Shown in pieces: positions 50,344 through 59,368 of a DNA stretch of 64,000 bases. How positions within the stretch are numbered: the first letter of the stretch is position 1; every line of letters starts with the position of its first letter. Origin of the DNA: Bifidobacterium sp. ESL0690 (GTDB lineage: Bacteria; Actinomycetota; Actinomycetes; Actinomycetales; Bifidobacteriaceae); assembly GCF_029392315.1 (NCBI RefSeq), contig NZ_CP113939.1, positions 1-64,000 on the forward strand, written 5' to 3'. A program made the translations under genes and the position numbers. The notes under the pieces are model-generated. The model saw only the letters and a program-made list of their open reading frames with translations. It was not told where the DNA came from and ran no database searches.

Positions 50344-52892
50344 AATAATCGCCCGACTTGGAAGACGATAATGGCGAGAATATAAGCCACTATCAGCCCC
50401 GTGCCCACCGATTGCAGCGCGGTTTTCATGCCGTATTGTCGCTTCATTTCGGCCACCGTCGCCAGGCACGGCGTATAGGCGAGGATGAAGATCATGAACG
50501 CTGCGGCCGCAGCATTCGGATGGCCGTCGCTGGACTTCTCGAAGCTCTTATGCACCGCCTGACCGAGGCTCCCCTGGCCTTCGGCCTGCTCGGACTGGTT
50601 GCCGGAATCATTGATGGCGTAGCTCTGCGAAAGCGAGCCGACCACGACTTCCTTGGCTACGAAACCGGTGACCAGCGCGGCCGAGGCGTGCCAATCATCG
50701 AACCCGGCCGGCTTGAAGACCGGTGCGATGGACGTCGAAACCGCGCCGAAAACGGAGTTTTCGACTTTGTCGACATGGCCGAAGGAATTGGTGCCGGCCG
50801 CTCCTGCGGAAATCGGGATGGCGGAAAGCACCCACACAACGATGAGCATGGTAACGATCACAGAGCTCGCGCCGGTGATGAACGACCAGAGGCGCTGCAG
50901 CACAGATTTCAACAGTTGCAGCAGCCGTGGCATCTGGTACGGCGGTAATTCCATGGCGAACGGCTGGGTTTTGAGGTCCTTGAACTGCGTCTTGCGCAAT
51001 GCGAAGCCGACCGCGAGGATGATGGCGATGGAGCTGACGTACATCAGGAAAATGGCGAGGCCGGCGTATTTGCCGAAGAACGCGTAAGCCAGTACCACGT
51101 AGACGCTTAGACGTGCCGAACAGGAGGTAAACGGAATCAACAGGCCTGTCAATAAGCGTTGCCGTGAATCGGGTAGCGTACGTGTTGAGGCCAGTGCCGG
51201 CAGGTTGCAGCCGAAGCCAACCACCAGCGGAAGGAACGCCCGCCCGTCGAGGCCGACCATGCGCATCGCGCGATCCATTACGAATGCTGCGCGCGCCAGA
51301 TAGCCGGAATCCTCGAGCAACGAAAGGATGATGAACATGATGCCCATCGGCGGAATGAACGTGCAGACCGTGATCGCGCCGTTGAGGAACCCATCGACGA
51401 TAAGCGAATAGAGCCATCCGTCAAGCGAGCCCTTGCCTGCGATAGCGGTGAAGATCCAGGCGATGCCGTCGGTGCACCAGCCGCGCAGCGTGACATCGAA
51501 CCAGTCCTGCAGCGGGCCAGCGAGCGTCGTGGTCGCCTCGAAAACAAGGAACATCGTGATGAGGAAAACGATGAGGCCGATCGCTGGATGCAGCAGCACG
51601 CGGTCGAGCTTGTCGGAGAAGGTCTCGCGGTTCGCCGTGGTCACGGCACCTTGCGGAAGGCCTTTGTTGATTTCCTTGAGTTTCTTGGCAATCCATTCGA
51701 ATCGCTCGTCCGAAGTCGCGCGTACCCACTGCGAGACTTCCTCCTGCGTGGCGCTCGTAGATGGTGCGGGAATACTGGTGACTGGTGTCGGTGTGAGCTG
51801 CACATGAATCTCGCGGGAAACATCGGCTCCGCCGCCGTCCAAAGGTGGTGTTGCATTTTCCGCTTTCTCCAACGTGGTCTCGACGACTTCTGAGGCTTTG
51901 TGTGCAGCTTCGCTTACGGCCTCTTTAGCTGTTTCTGGCGTGGTCTGCGCGGCCGAGTCGGCGGATTTGATTGCCTTTCGAGACGTATCGGCAATGCTGT
52001 CCAGCTTCTTTGTCTCTTGTTTTTGTCCCGCTTCCGCTTTGATCTCGGTCAAGGTCGCTGCGATAGTGTCTAATAATTCCGCCTTGCCATAGCTGGTGCG
52101 ACCGTCGACGCGGATCATCGGAATGCCGGGAAGCGTGCGCTGAAGCCGTTTGAGCGTTACCGGCGAATCCTGCTTTTCCGCCAGATCCAGCATGGTGACC
52201 GCGATGATAATCGGGAATCCCAGATCCATCAGCTGGCTCAAAAGATAATACGATTTCGAAGGTGAGGTCGCGTTGAATGTAAAAACGATGATGTCGGGTT
52301 TCGCGTAGCTGCGACGACCCATCGCCGCCTCCCCCGCAACCTGTTCGTCCGGGCTGTAGGCATCGAGTGACGCTGTGCCTGGGGTATCGATAAAGTCCCA
52401 GCGTTCGCCGTCGCGTTCCAAGCTGCCGGACTCGACCAAAACCGTGGTGCCAGGCGCATTCATCACAGTCGCGCTCGCGCCGAGCACTGCGTTGAACAGT
52501 GTGGATTTACCTACGTTGGGATTGCCGACGAAAACAATGCGCGGGTTGGCATGCATAGGTTTGCCGGATTTATCGGCCATGCCCTTCATGCCTTCCATTC
52601 CGGCCATGCCGGACATCGAGCCGGATTTTCCGCCGTGATGGTGGTGTGATTGCGGCAGCAGCACCGCGAGCCCGCGACGATGGTGATGTCCGCCATGGCC
52701 GCCGTGCCCTGCGTGCTCCTCGTCTCCGCTACTTGCGTCGCCTGCGCTGCCTGCGCCGTGACCGCCTTCAGGCCCGCTGACGGAACCGCCTGAACTGCAG
52801 CAATCCGCTGGTTCCGGCATCAGATCAGGGTCGTTGGGATTGTCGTCATTGAGAGTTTTTGCGGGTGATGTGGCCGTAGTTGTTTTGTCCAT
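50340..52892 (-). CDS. feoB: Ferrous iron transporter FeoB
   Basis: An 850-residue Fe(II) permease of the plasma membrane. The N-terminal G domain shows G1 GNPNVGKST near residue 126, NAPGTTV and DTPGTASLDAYSPDE, with G4-like TMLDLAEK. After the G domain comes an unusual Ala/Glu/Thr-rich linker (about 260-385), then the transmembrane core with Gate motifs (GFGCNLPALASTRTL; SCSARLSVYVV). The N-terminal 110 residues are His/Gly-rich with HHHH and GHGGHGGHHH clusters and two Cys, a likely metal-binding extension. The gene follows feoA by 39 nt. The ATG at 52892 has GGCGGGC upstream. Confidence 0.95.
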   Translation of the reverse strand: MDKTTTATSPAKTLNDDNPNDPDLMPEPADCCSSGGSVSGPEGGHGAGSAGDASSGDEEHAGHGGHGGHHHRRGLAVLLPQSHHHHGGKSGSMSGMAGMEGMKGMADKSGKPMHANPRIVFVGNPNVGKSTLFNAVLGASATVMNAPGTTVLVESGSLERDGERWDFIDTPGTASLDAYSPDEQVAGEAAMGRRSYAKPDIIVFTFNATSPSKSYYLLSQLMDLGFPIIIAVTMLDLAEKQDSPVTLKRLQRTLPGIPMIRVDGRTSYGKAELLDTIAATLTEIKAEAGQKQETKKLDSIADTSRKAIKSADSAAQTTPETAKEAVSEAAHKASEVVETTLEKAENATPPLDGGGADVSREIHVQLTPTPVTSIPAPSTSATQEEVSQWVRATSDERFEWIAKKLKEINKGLPQGAVTTANRETFSDKLDRVLLHPAIGLIVFLITMFLVFEATTTLAGPLQDWFDVTLRGWCTDGIAWIFTAIAGKGSLDGWLYSLIVDGFLNGAITVCTFIPPMGIMFIILSLLEDSGYLARAAFVMDRAMRMVGLDGRAFLPLVVGFGCNLPALASTRTLPDSRQRLLTGLLIPFTSCSARLSVYVVLAYAFFGKYAGLAIFLMYVSSIAIILAVGFALRKTQFKDLKTQPFAMELPPYQMPRLLQLLKSVLQRLWSFITGASSVIVTMLIVVWVLSAIPISAGAAGTNSFGHVDKVENSVFGAVSTSIAPVFKPAGFDDWHASAALVTGFVAKEVVVGSLSQSYAINDSGNQSEQAEGQGSLGQAVHKSFEKSSDGHPNAAAAAFMIFILAYTPCLATVAEMKRQYGMKTALQSVGTGLIVAYILAIIVFQVGRLL

Positions 52893-52931
52893 AATTTGCC
52901 CGCCAGGTTTTGTCGTTATTACTATTCGATA

Positions 52932-53171
52932 CTATAAACGTTGCGGTCGAGGGGATACAAAAATATGCCGAGCCGTGGCGCCGTCGATGGCGATGCGCTC
53001 GCCGCCGTGTGCTACCACGCACCCGCCGAACATTGCCTTTTGGATTACGCGAATCGGCTCATGCAAACGGAACCCGAGCTCGTTCAACCTGAAGCGGCTT
53101 CGGGCCTCGAAATCCATCTTGCATATCTCCACGTCCACACCAAGCGGGCAGGTTCGTAACGATTCGGCCAT
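52932..53171 (-). CDS. feoA: FeoA-domain protein
   Basis: A 79-residue protein with the SH3-like FeoA pattern: FRLNELGFRLHEPIRVIQKA, then FGGCVVAHGGERIAIDGATA and RHIFV. FeoA binds FeoB and supports iron uptake. It is directly upstream of feoB on the same strand. The ATG at 53171 has only a weak ribosome site, and the product is short enough to be missed by automatic calling. Several plus-strand frames overlap it but lack any family match. Confidence 0.85.
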   Translation of the reverse strand: MAESLRTCPLGVDVEICKMDFEARSRFRLNELGFRLHEPIRVIQKAMFGGCVVAHGGERIAIDGATARHIFVSPRPQRL

Positions 53172-53414
53172 ACTTGGGACAATAGTTCATTGTGCGTGTC
53201 GAGTAAAGCGATTTTCCCTAAAATCTTATTATTTTTCAAATTTGATAATTGAACGTTGTTTAAGAAGTATAAATTGCGATGTCGTCAGCTTATATGCCAG
53301 CACGCTTCGTGAGCGCAGGGAATTGATACCGATAGGCCTTAGCCCGTTGAATGAGCTAAGGCCATGTTCTAAGGTTCTAATAAATCGACGATTCAACCAT
53401 GATCAATAGCTGAT
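53172..53414. other. Intergenic region, feoA to anchored protein
   Basis: No gene is supported. A 9-bp inverted repeat GGCCTTAGC (53335-53343)/GCTAAGGCC (53355-53363) may terminate the minus-strand gene that ends at 53415. The left part should contain the feo promoter; I see no confident Fur- or DtxR-type box. Confidence 0.45.
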
Positions 53415-53936
53415 CTAGCGCCATTCACCCATACTGACAGTGATGACGTTGACGTTTGCTTTCGTCCCGTCCACGAGGCATCTTACGCCGGTCTTTTGGC
53501 CGTCGACTTTCGCATTGTAGACGGCCAGGCCTTGTTCTTTCCCGAGACCTTGCTGCCATTTCTGTTGTCCCCATATGGCGTGGCTGTTGTATGTTCTGCC
53601 ACTGAAGAGCCGGCTTTGCGCGGCCCCGTCGCAGGCCACCACGGCGCTGCCATAGTCGATGCCTCCGCTGGTGACGAACTCACCCGTGTTGGACTGACCT
53701 GCATCGCTCTTGGAAGAGGTTGAGGTTTCGTTTTGGGATTTGGCTTGCGTCTTGCCTGTGTTCGCTTCCGCACTTGTCTTGGCGTTTGCTGTGGCGGTTG
53801 GTTTGGTGTTTGGCTGTCCGATAAGACATAGAAGGAGGAACGTAAGAACGAGAGCGGTTAGCAAAGTGAGCAGGGCGGCTTTGATTTTGTGCTGCCTGAT
53901 CCAGTTGTTGATTTTTTCAGTGTGCTTTGAAGGCAT
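53415..53936 (-). CDS. Hypothetical membrane-anchored extracytoplasmic protein
   Basis: A 173-residue protein with one N-terminal membrane helix (about 20-40, ALLTLLTALVLTFLLLCLIG), a Ser/Thr/Asn/Lys-rich linker and a compact C-terminal domain of about 80 residues (GGIDYGSAVVACDGAAQSRL ... VRCLVDGTKANVNV) with two Cys that could pair. I do not recognise the domain. The ATG at 53936 is preferred over 53948 because GGGAGAAAG sits just before it. It stands alone between feo and the tRNA genes. Confidence 0.7.
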   Translation of the reverse strand: MPSKHTEKINNWIRQHKIKAALLTLLTALVLTFLLLCLIGQPNTKPTATANAKTSAEANTGKTQAKSQNETSTSSKSDAGQSNTGEFVTSGGIDYGSAVVACDGAAQSRLFSGRTYNSHAIWGQQKWQQGLGKEQGLAVYNAKVDGQKTGVRCLVDGTKANVNVITVSMGEWR

Positions 53937-54206
53937 ACTTTCTCCCATATTTCTTGATTGGTTAATAGACAGAACGATTGTAACTATCTGGATATGGATT
54001 ATACGTAGTCTTATGGTCCAGTCCGCGCGGCTATTGTGGTATGAGCGATGACGGGGTTATACAAGGATCAATATCAGCTTGTACTTCGGCCTTGCACCCC
54101 TTGTGCATCTCTTGACTTGCGTAAATATGCGAAATGCTGGTCAAAATTGCCGAGATATTAAAAACAGAAAAACCCACAGAACATTGATATTCTGCGGATT
54201 TCGTAG

Positions 54207-54279
54207 TGGAGCTAGCCGGGTTCGAACCGGCGACCCTCTGCTTGCAAAGCAGATGCGCTACCAGCTGCGCCATAGCCCC
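54207..54279 (-). tRNA. tRNA-Ala(TGC)
   Basis: A 73-nt cloverleaf on the minus strand. The acceptor GGGGCTA pairs with TAGCTCC, giving a G3:U70 wobble pair, the alanine identity element. The D arm, the anticodon loop with TGC and the T arm GGTTCGAACCC are all present; CCA is not encoded. Confidence 0.95.
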
Positions 54280-54336
54280 AGAAACACAACGATTCTTAAG
54301 CGGAAATCTTTGGGATTTGAACTTGAGAACCTTGCG

Positions 54337-54410
54337 TGGGCCCGGGAGGACTTGAACCTCCGACCTCATCCTTATCAGGGATGCGCTCTAACCAGCTGAG
54401 CTACGGGCCC
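54337..54410 (-). tRNA. tRNA-Ile(GAT)
   Basis: A 74-nt cloverleaf on the minus strand. The acceptor GGGCCCG pairs with CGGGCCC; anticodon stem CATCC/GGATG with loop CTGATAA gives anticodon GAT. The T arm reads AGGTTCAAGTCCT. It lies 57 nt upstream of tRNA-Ala, so the two are probably cotranscribed. Confidence 0.95.
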
Positions 54411-54671
54411 AATCAGCACGTCTTGAGACGTACAAGGAGATAGTTTACCAGTTGAGAGATGATAGTCAACCCGACAGCATTGCGTGTCGTGAACGTTTGT
54501 TGAAGATATTAAGCGAGTGGTTCATGCAGAAGTACAAATTGCGATGTGGTTTGGTTGGTTTTATTTATGTACTTCGCGATTGCTGATATTGTGCAATAAC
54601 GATATAAAGCATATTCCACTGCAGACTGCTGCCAAGCCAATCCGGTCAATCGCACGCGAGACAATGCGGAT

Positions 54672-55376
54672 ATGCCTTATCGCCGCCGCTTGAAAGCCAG
54701 AACCGTTTCACGCACCATGCTGCGCGTCGATGATCTGGACGTCAGCGTGACCCGGAAAGCTATGCGCAATATGTATCTGCGTATTAAGCCACCAGCCGGC
54801 AACGTTGAAGTGAGTGCACCGGTACGAATGAGCGATCAAAAAATCGCGGATTTCGTACGGGAGCGCCGGAACTGGATTGAACGGCAGCGCCGGAGATTAG
54901 AGGAAGCTCAGCAGCGCATCCCCGTTGGCTTCGATGGTTTGCAGCATTCCGGTGCACAATCGGGGCGTGAAGGCGATTCCGATACAGGTTCTGCTGGCAA
55001 TATTGCCGGGCAAAACGGTGGCATCGGATTCGAGTGGACGGACGAGCGCAAACGCTTAGCAAAGTCCAATCTCGACACGCAATTGCCGGCTCTGTTGCAA
55101 CACTGGGAGCCAATTATCGGTCGCAAACCCACCCATATCACCCTGCGGCTGATGACCTCACGCTGGGGCTCGTGCACGCCCGCGACCGGCCGGATTCGCC
55201 TCAACTTGCAGCTTGGGCTGATGGATCCGCGGTTCCTGGAATATGTGCTGGTCCACGAAATGACGCATCTGTGGGCAAGCGGCCACGGCGCGAAGTTCCA
55301 GCGACTTATGGACACATATCTGCCGAACTGGCGGACGCTGCGTCGCGATTTGAACCGCGAAATGGTTTGGCGATAA
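54672..55376 (+). CDS. YgjP-like (DUF45) metal-dependent hydrolase
   Basis: A 234-residue protein of the M48/SprT-like YgjP family. The zinc site is LVHEMTHLWASGHGAKF, with the HExxH near residue 195 and a further His. The upstream signature TSRWGSCTPATGRIRLNLQL is also conserved. A low-complexity insert (about 90-115) is unusual. Family members are putative proteases with unclear substrates. The start ATG at 54672 lacks a strong ribosome site. Confidence 0.88.
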   Translation: MPYRRRLKARTVSRTMLRVDDLDVSVTRKAMRNMYLRIKPPAGNVEVSAPVRMSDQKIADFVRERRNWIERQRRRLEEAQQRIPVGFDGLQHSGAQSGREGDSDTGSAGNIAGQNGGIGFEWTDERKRLAKSNLDTQLPALLQHWEPIIGRKPTHITLRLMTSRWGSCTPATGRIRLNLQLGLMDPRFLEYVLVHEMTHLWASGHGAKFQRLMDTYLPNWRTLRRDLNREMVWR

Positions 55377-55535
55377 AAAGCGTGCAAAATTCTCGGAATA
55401 TTTATACGTTTCTACGTGTATTGCCGAGGGTTAAACGCCGCATTTTGCGGTAGCGTTAATACTGAAGTATGGCCACCTCGGCGACGCGGCGGCATGGCAT
55501 ATGACGCGCTCGAAAGAGCAGCGAGGAGGTTCTCG

Positions 55536-56363
55536 ATGGTGGGAACACTGGCCGGCAATACGGCGGAAAATGAAGGAAAATCCGAGATTCGGCTCGGCAA
55601 CACCATTACGTCCAAGCGGGCGGTGGTCACGGGCGCATCCAGCGGCATCGGGCGCGCGACGGCATTGCAGTTGGCCTCGGTCGGTTGGAAGGTCGTGGCG
55701 CTTGCGCGGCGTAAGAACAAGCTTATCGAGCTTTCTGACCAGCTTGGCGACGCCTGCGAATACGTGGTTTGCGACTTGACCAATGAGGACTCGACGCAGG
55801 CTGCGGTCACCAGGATTCTGCGCGGCGGGCCGGTGAAGGCGCTGGTCAATTGTGCTGGAGGTGCGATTGGCAAAGATCGGATTGAGGATTGCAATGTCGA
55901 AAATTGGCGCAAGATGTATGACGTCAATGTGCTCGGTACGTTGCGTATCACCCAGAAGCTGCTGCCGGCCCTGAAGAGGGCGACCGGCGGCGGAACGGTC
56001 GTTGTCGTTTCTTCGACGGCCGGCATCGAACCGTACGAGAACGGTGCCGGTTACTGCGGGGTCAAGTCCGCCGAGCGTGTGCTGGCCCGCACGCTTCGTT
56101 ACGAGGAGGTCGGCGAACCGCTGCGCGTCATTGACGTTTCTCCGGGCATGGTGCATACCGAGGAGTTCTCCCTCAACCGTTTCCATGGAGACAAGGCCAA
56201 GGCCGATGCCGTGTATAAGGGCGTGCCGAATCCGCTGAATGCCGATGATATCGCCGAGTGTATCGAATGGGCGCTTGATCTTCCCGATGATATCGACATC
56301 GATTCGCTTGTGGTTCGGCCCCGTGCGGAGGCCTCGGCTCAGCGGGTTTATCGCGAAGACTGA
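55536..56363 (+). CDS. Short-chain dehydrogenase/reductase
   Basis: A classical SDR of 275 residues. The cofactor motif TGASSGIGRATAL is near residue 31. A catalytic Ser is in VVVSSTAGIEPY, and Tyr and Lys are in GYCGVKSAERVL. The NNAG motif is replaced by NCAGG. The end resembles YdfG-type 3-hydroxy acid dehydrogenases (RPRAEASAQRVY), which reduce small 3-hydroxy acids or malonic semialdehyde using NADP; the substrate is unknown. The ATG at 55536 follows an excellent AGGAGG; longer upstream starts lack a ribosome site. Confidence 0.9.
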   Translation: MVGTLAGNTAENEGKSEIRLGNTITSKRAVVTGASSGIGRATALQLASVGWKVVALARRKNKLIELSDQLGDACEYVVCDLTNEDSTQAAVTRILRGGPVKALVNCAGGAIGKDRIEDCNVENWRKMYDVNVLGTLRITQKLLPALKRATGGGTVVVVSSTAGIEPYENGAGYCGVKSAERVLARTLRYEEVGEPLRVIDVSPGMVHTEEFSLNRFHGDKAKADAVYKGVPNPLNADDIAECIEWALDLPDDIDIDSLVVRPRAEASAQRVYRED

Positions 56364-56378
56364 GTTTGCGTGAAACTT

Positions 56379-56460
56379 CGTAAATACAGCGTAAATACAG
56401 CGTAAATACAGCATTGTGCCTTCATCCAGATTCATTGGGTGAAGGCACAATGCTTGTTGC
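56379..56460 (+). terminator. Triple 11-bp repeat and terminator after SDR
   Basis: CGTAAATACAG is repeated three times with period 11 (56379-56389, 56390-56400, 56401-56411). It runs straight into a perfect 14-bp stem (GCATTGTGCCTTCA at 56411-56424, complement at 56440-56453), followed by TTGTTGC. The stem ends the SDR transcript; the repeats may be slippage products. Confidence 0.8.
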
Positions 56461-56616
56461 GCTATCTACTGCAAAATGCGGCGTTTTTTCGGTTCTTCCG
56501 TGCATCAATATGCAGGCGTCTACTCATTATCAGGATGAGCGCAGCTAATAGTTCATTCTAGCCCTTGCGTATAGAGGTTTCGCTTGTACGGTGCTATGCG
56601 CCGCTATACAACGCAA

Positions 56617-56657
56617 AATGCCTTGCCGTTCAGGATGAGAGTGAACGGCAAGGCATT
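56617..56657 (-). terminator. Terminator after dps
   Basis: A perfect 16-bp stem (AATGCCTTGCCGTTCA at 56617-56632, complement at 56642-56657) has a 9-nt loop, followed on the minus strand by TTGCG. It faces dps, which ends at 56742. The remaining 56461-56741 stretch holds no gene. Confidence 0.75.
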
Positions 56658-56741
56658 GATAATGTACGGTTTCCGGCAAACTTACGAATTAATTTGTCGC
56701 AAATTTGCCGAAAACCCAACGACTGGGGACAGCCCTGAAGC

Positions 56742-57239
56742 TCAGGCGTGGGCCTGCTCTTCGATCAGGTGGCTGTTCATGAACCAGTTGAAGTGCTCGA
56801 GTTCCTGCACGTGGTCCTGCATGATGTTGGAGCTGATGACGTCGATCGGGTCGAGCTCCTCGTAGGCCTTGCGCTCGGCGACGATGAAGTCGCTGTAGTA
56901 GTCGACCAGAGCCTTCAGGTAATCCTGGGTGTTCTGACGGCCCATGAGCTTGAACTCGGACCAAGTGCGGTTGCTGATGATGGACTCCGGGGTGCCTTGG
57001 GCGCTGCCGCCGAGGGTGGCGATGCGTTCTGCGGTCTCGTCGGCCATGTTGCGCACGGCGTCGACCTCAGGGTCAATCATTTCGTGCACGCCGATGAAGC
57101 TCGGGCCCGCGACGTTCCAGTGAGCGTGCTTCAAGATCAGCGAAGCCTCTTCCTCCTGCGCCAAGCGGTTCTGCAAGATCGAGACGATCTTATCGGATGC
57201 TGCCTGATCAATGCCGGGGCTCAAAAATTCATTTGCCAT
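56742..57239 (-). CDS. dps: Dps-family ferritin-like protein
   Basis: A 165-residue Dps protein that oxidises and stores Fe(II) and protects DNA from Fenton damage. The ferroxidase region is KHAHWNVAGPSFIGVHEM near residue 37, with the conserved Asp/Glu of DAVRNMADETAERI. The C-terminal QELEHFNWFMNSHL is also family-like. A strong ribosome site (AAAGGAAGGAAAA) precedes the ATG at 57239. The terminator at 56617-56657 ends it. It probably works with the feo system to balance free iron. Confidence 0.95.
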   Translation of the reverse strand: MANEFLSPGIDQAASDKIVSILQNRLAQEEEASLILKHAHWNVAGPSFIGVHEMIDPEVDAVRNMADETAERIATLGGSAQGTPESIISNRTWSEFKLMGRQNTQDYLKALVDYYSDFIVAERKAYEELDPIDVISSNIMQDHVQELEHFNWFMNSHLIEEQAHA

Positions 57240-57673
57240 GGTAATTTTCCTTCCTTTTGCGAATATTGCTAGTTCCTATTCTAATGAATTGTGTTGCGCG
57301 TCTCAGTGGTTCGTCTTTAGCCCAATATCGTTGAAAGCCTTGAAATGTCGCGGTTTTTGAGGTAACAAAGCAGGGTCATTGCGGGTTATCGAGCCCAAAG
57401 TTTGCGTGTATTGAAGGGTTCGCCACGCCATCTGCAATTTTGTAGTACAAAATGTTGAGCAACGTCCAGATTTGTGTTGCGTTTTTACGGGTTTTGATTG
57501 TGCTCCGTGGTGTTCTGATGTCTTGGCGCCTTGTTCCGCATCTCAATTATGTCGAATGTGTTACAAATTTTCTCAACTTGTTTGCATCAAAAATTTTGGA
57601 TTCAAGTAAAAATTATCTAAATGCAGTTTCAGCCTTTCTGCACAAGGCCGTGTCGACAGCTATGCGCCGTCCA
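57240..57673. promoter_or_regulatory. Upstream region of dps with a palindrome
   Basis: No gene is supported in these 434 nt. ATTTTGTA-G-TACAAAAT at 57437-57453 is a perfect palindrome with an 8-bp arm and one central base. The dps promoter (minus strand) lies close to 57260-57290. The palindrome could serve an oxidative- or metal-stress regulator; that is a guess. Confidence 0.4.
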
Positions 57674-59206
57674 TCAATCAAGTGAAATACTGCTGGAGTG
57701 TAAATTTACATCAACCATCAGTGTTCCTGGTCGGCTGGCAGAGTGCCTGTTTGCGATGATTGGCTTACCATCGACTGTGAGAGTACTGCTGTGAATTTCC
57801 GCGAGGTAACCAAAATTTCGAGGCAATCCCGATATGCGAGCACTGCTGTTGTGACAATCGACGTTTAGGCTGTTGCGTACGCTTCCGTCCCATTTCACAC
57901 TTCCGCCATGGGTTGCCAAGGAAGCATCATCCGCTGAAATGTCGTTGATTTTGGCGGAGCTGCTGTGCAGATTGAGGTCGAAGTCACGGCTTTCCAGCCC
58001 GGCGATGACAAGACTTGAGCTGTTGAGCGCGGCGGTCGTTTGCACCAACGGTTGTGAGGCCGGGATAATCACCTCGACATAGGCGTTCCATTGGGCGGGA
58101 TTGAAGACGTTCATCAGCGACATATGGTCCCAGGGGGTTCCCGTGTTGGCGATGTGCAACGTGCCGGCTGTGTTTGAGATTTGGAAGTCTGAGGCCTTGC
58201 AATGGTGGAATTTGATTTCGAACGCGCCGGAATTGCTCGACTGGGTGGTGATTCGTCCCGCCATGGAATGTAGATGGAAATCCAGTTTCGTGATTGGCCG
58301 TGAGCCGGTGAACTGTTGATTTTTTACCATAACGGTTGGGCTGTTTTGTGAGCCGTCGTTGTTTGCGTTGGTCTCGGGCCGATCTTGGTTGGGTGTTTGA
58401 CTCGCTGAGGTCTCTGAAGCCGTCGAAGCGTTTGGGGCGGTGTTTGCTGCTTCAGGTGTGTCATTGTTGGGCTCGCGGTTGGAAGTCGTTGCGCCGTCAG
58501 GTTCTTCGGCTATTTCGTTTTGTCTCTGCATTTTGGTCTCTTCTTCCGTTGAATCGTTCTGGGCCTGGGCTCGGGCCTGCAGTGGCGTAACAATGACGAA
58601 ATCGGTTGATTTGCTTTGGGAATTTGCGGTTTCTGTATTGTTGTCGTTCTCATATTCAGGCTCGTTGGTACCAGCAGATTCCGAGTCATGATAGAAGTTC
58701 TCTTGGAAATGATGTGCCCAACGAGCGATGAGGGCATAGGTGTCGGCGCAAAGCAGCACGGTTTCGCTCGCTTCGCTGAATGGCAGATCGGCGACGGAAC
58801 TGCGCATCCACTCGGCCACACTGCGGTGGTTGGTTTCCAGCGTCGTGAGCAAACGGCGGCCGGTTGCTTCGTCGGTCTGATAAAGATTTGCCACCATGGC
58901 CACAAAGTCGAAGGTGATATGCGGTGGCGCCGAGGCAATTTCGTTCATGAGCTCGTCGAAGTGTTGTGCGCCTTTTGGTGTTATGGAGTAGACGCGCTTT
59001 TGCGAGGAAGCTGAAGAATCCTCTGTGTCGATTGAGGTATAGCCGTCGTCGCAAAGTTTGATGGCAATTCGATAGACAGATTGCTCGCTGACTTGGACCC
59101 AGTTGCTGACACCGCGCGAAGCGAGGAATTTGTTGATGTCATAAGCGCTCATCGGATGGTCTTTCAACGCTCCGAGCGTCATGAGTTCGATGGAAGGTAG
59201 CGCCAT
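57674..59206 (-). CDS. PadR-type HTH fused to DUF4097-like beta-helix domain
   Basis: A 510-residue protein. Residues 1-95 are a PadR winged helix (IELMTLGALKDHPMSAYDINKF, SVYRIAIKLCDDGYTSI, RVYSITPKGAQHFDELM), with a helical Vir_C-like part to about 175. A long Asn/Thr/Glu/Ser-rich linker follows (about 175-290). The C-terminal 220 residues form short beta repeats (NSSSLVIAGLESRDFDLNLH, HSSSAKINDISADDASL, CHNSSARISGLP, HSSTLTVDGK) like DUF4097. In Firmicutes, PadR, DUF1700 and DUF4097 are usually separate neighbouring genes; here the outer two appear fused and no membrane helix is present. TACTCTtactgAGAGTA at 59232-59248, 26 nt upstream, may be its own operator. Confidence 0.82.
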   Translation of the reverse strand: MALPSIELMTLGALKDHPMSAYDINKFLASRGVSNWVQVSEQSVYRIAIKLCDDGYTSIDTEDSSASSQKRVYSITPKGAQHFDELMNEIASAPPHITFDFVAMVANLYQTDEATGRRLLTTLETNHRSVAEWMRSSVADLPFSEASETVLLCADTYALIARWAHHFQENFYHDSESAGTNEPEYENDNNTETANSQSKSTDFVIVTPLQARAQAQNDSTEEETKMQRQNEIAEEPDGATTSNREPNNDTPEAANTAPNASTASETSASQTPNQDRPETNANNDGSQNSPTVMVKNQQFTGSRPITKLDFHLHSMAGRITTQSSNSGAFEIKFHHCKASDFQISNTAGTLHIANTGTPWDHMSLMNVFNPAQWNAYVEVIIPASQPLVQTTAALNSSSLVIAGLESRDFDLNLHSSSAKINDISADDASLATHGGSVKWDGSVRNSLNVDCHNSSARISGLPRNFGYLAEIHSSTLTVDGKPIIANRHSASRPGTLMVDVNLHSSSISLD

Positions 59207-59231
59207 GATGAACCTCTACTCTAACTATTAG

Positions 59232-59248
59232 TACTCTTACTGAGAGTA
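59232..59248 (-). promoter_or_regulatory. Inverted repeat upstream of the PadR fusion gene
   Basis: TACTCT and AGAGTA are separated by TACTG (59232-59248), within an AT-rich stretch that also contains TAGTAC and GTACTA. The position just before the start fits an autoregulatory operator. Confidence 0.45.
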
Positions 59249-59368
59249 AATAGTACCGCTCTATTGAGATATGTCAAAACCGGATAGAATCAATATCTTA
59301 AATATGGAGTCCACTCGTTCTGTCGGAGACGATTCGACATATTCCGTGCTTGTTCTAGCCTGTTAAGA

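Noticed and set aside
52834..53409. 191-residue plus-strand frame
   Set aside because: It overlaps feoB start and feoA, has no family match and no ribosome site. The opposite-strand feoA has a clear family pattern.
54207..54410. rRNA operon near the tRNA-Ile/tRNA-Ala pair
   Set aside because: Although this pair often sits in rRNA spacers, no 16S or 23S sequence is found around it.
57452..57685. 77-residue plus-strand frame before the PadR gene
   Set aside because: No ribosome site, no recognisable domain, and it overlaps the end of the fusion gene.
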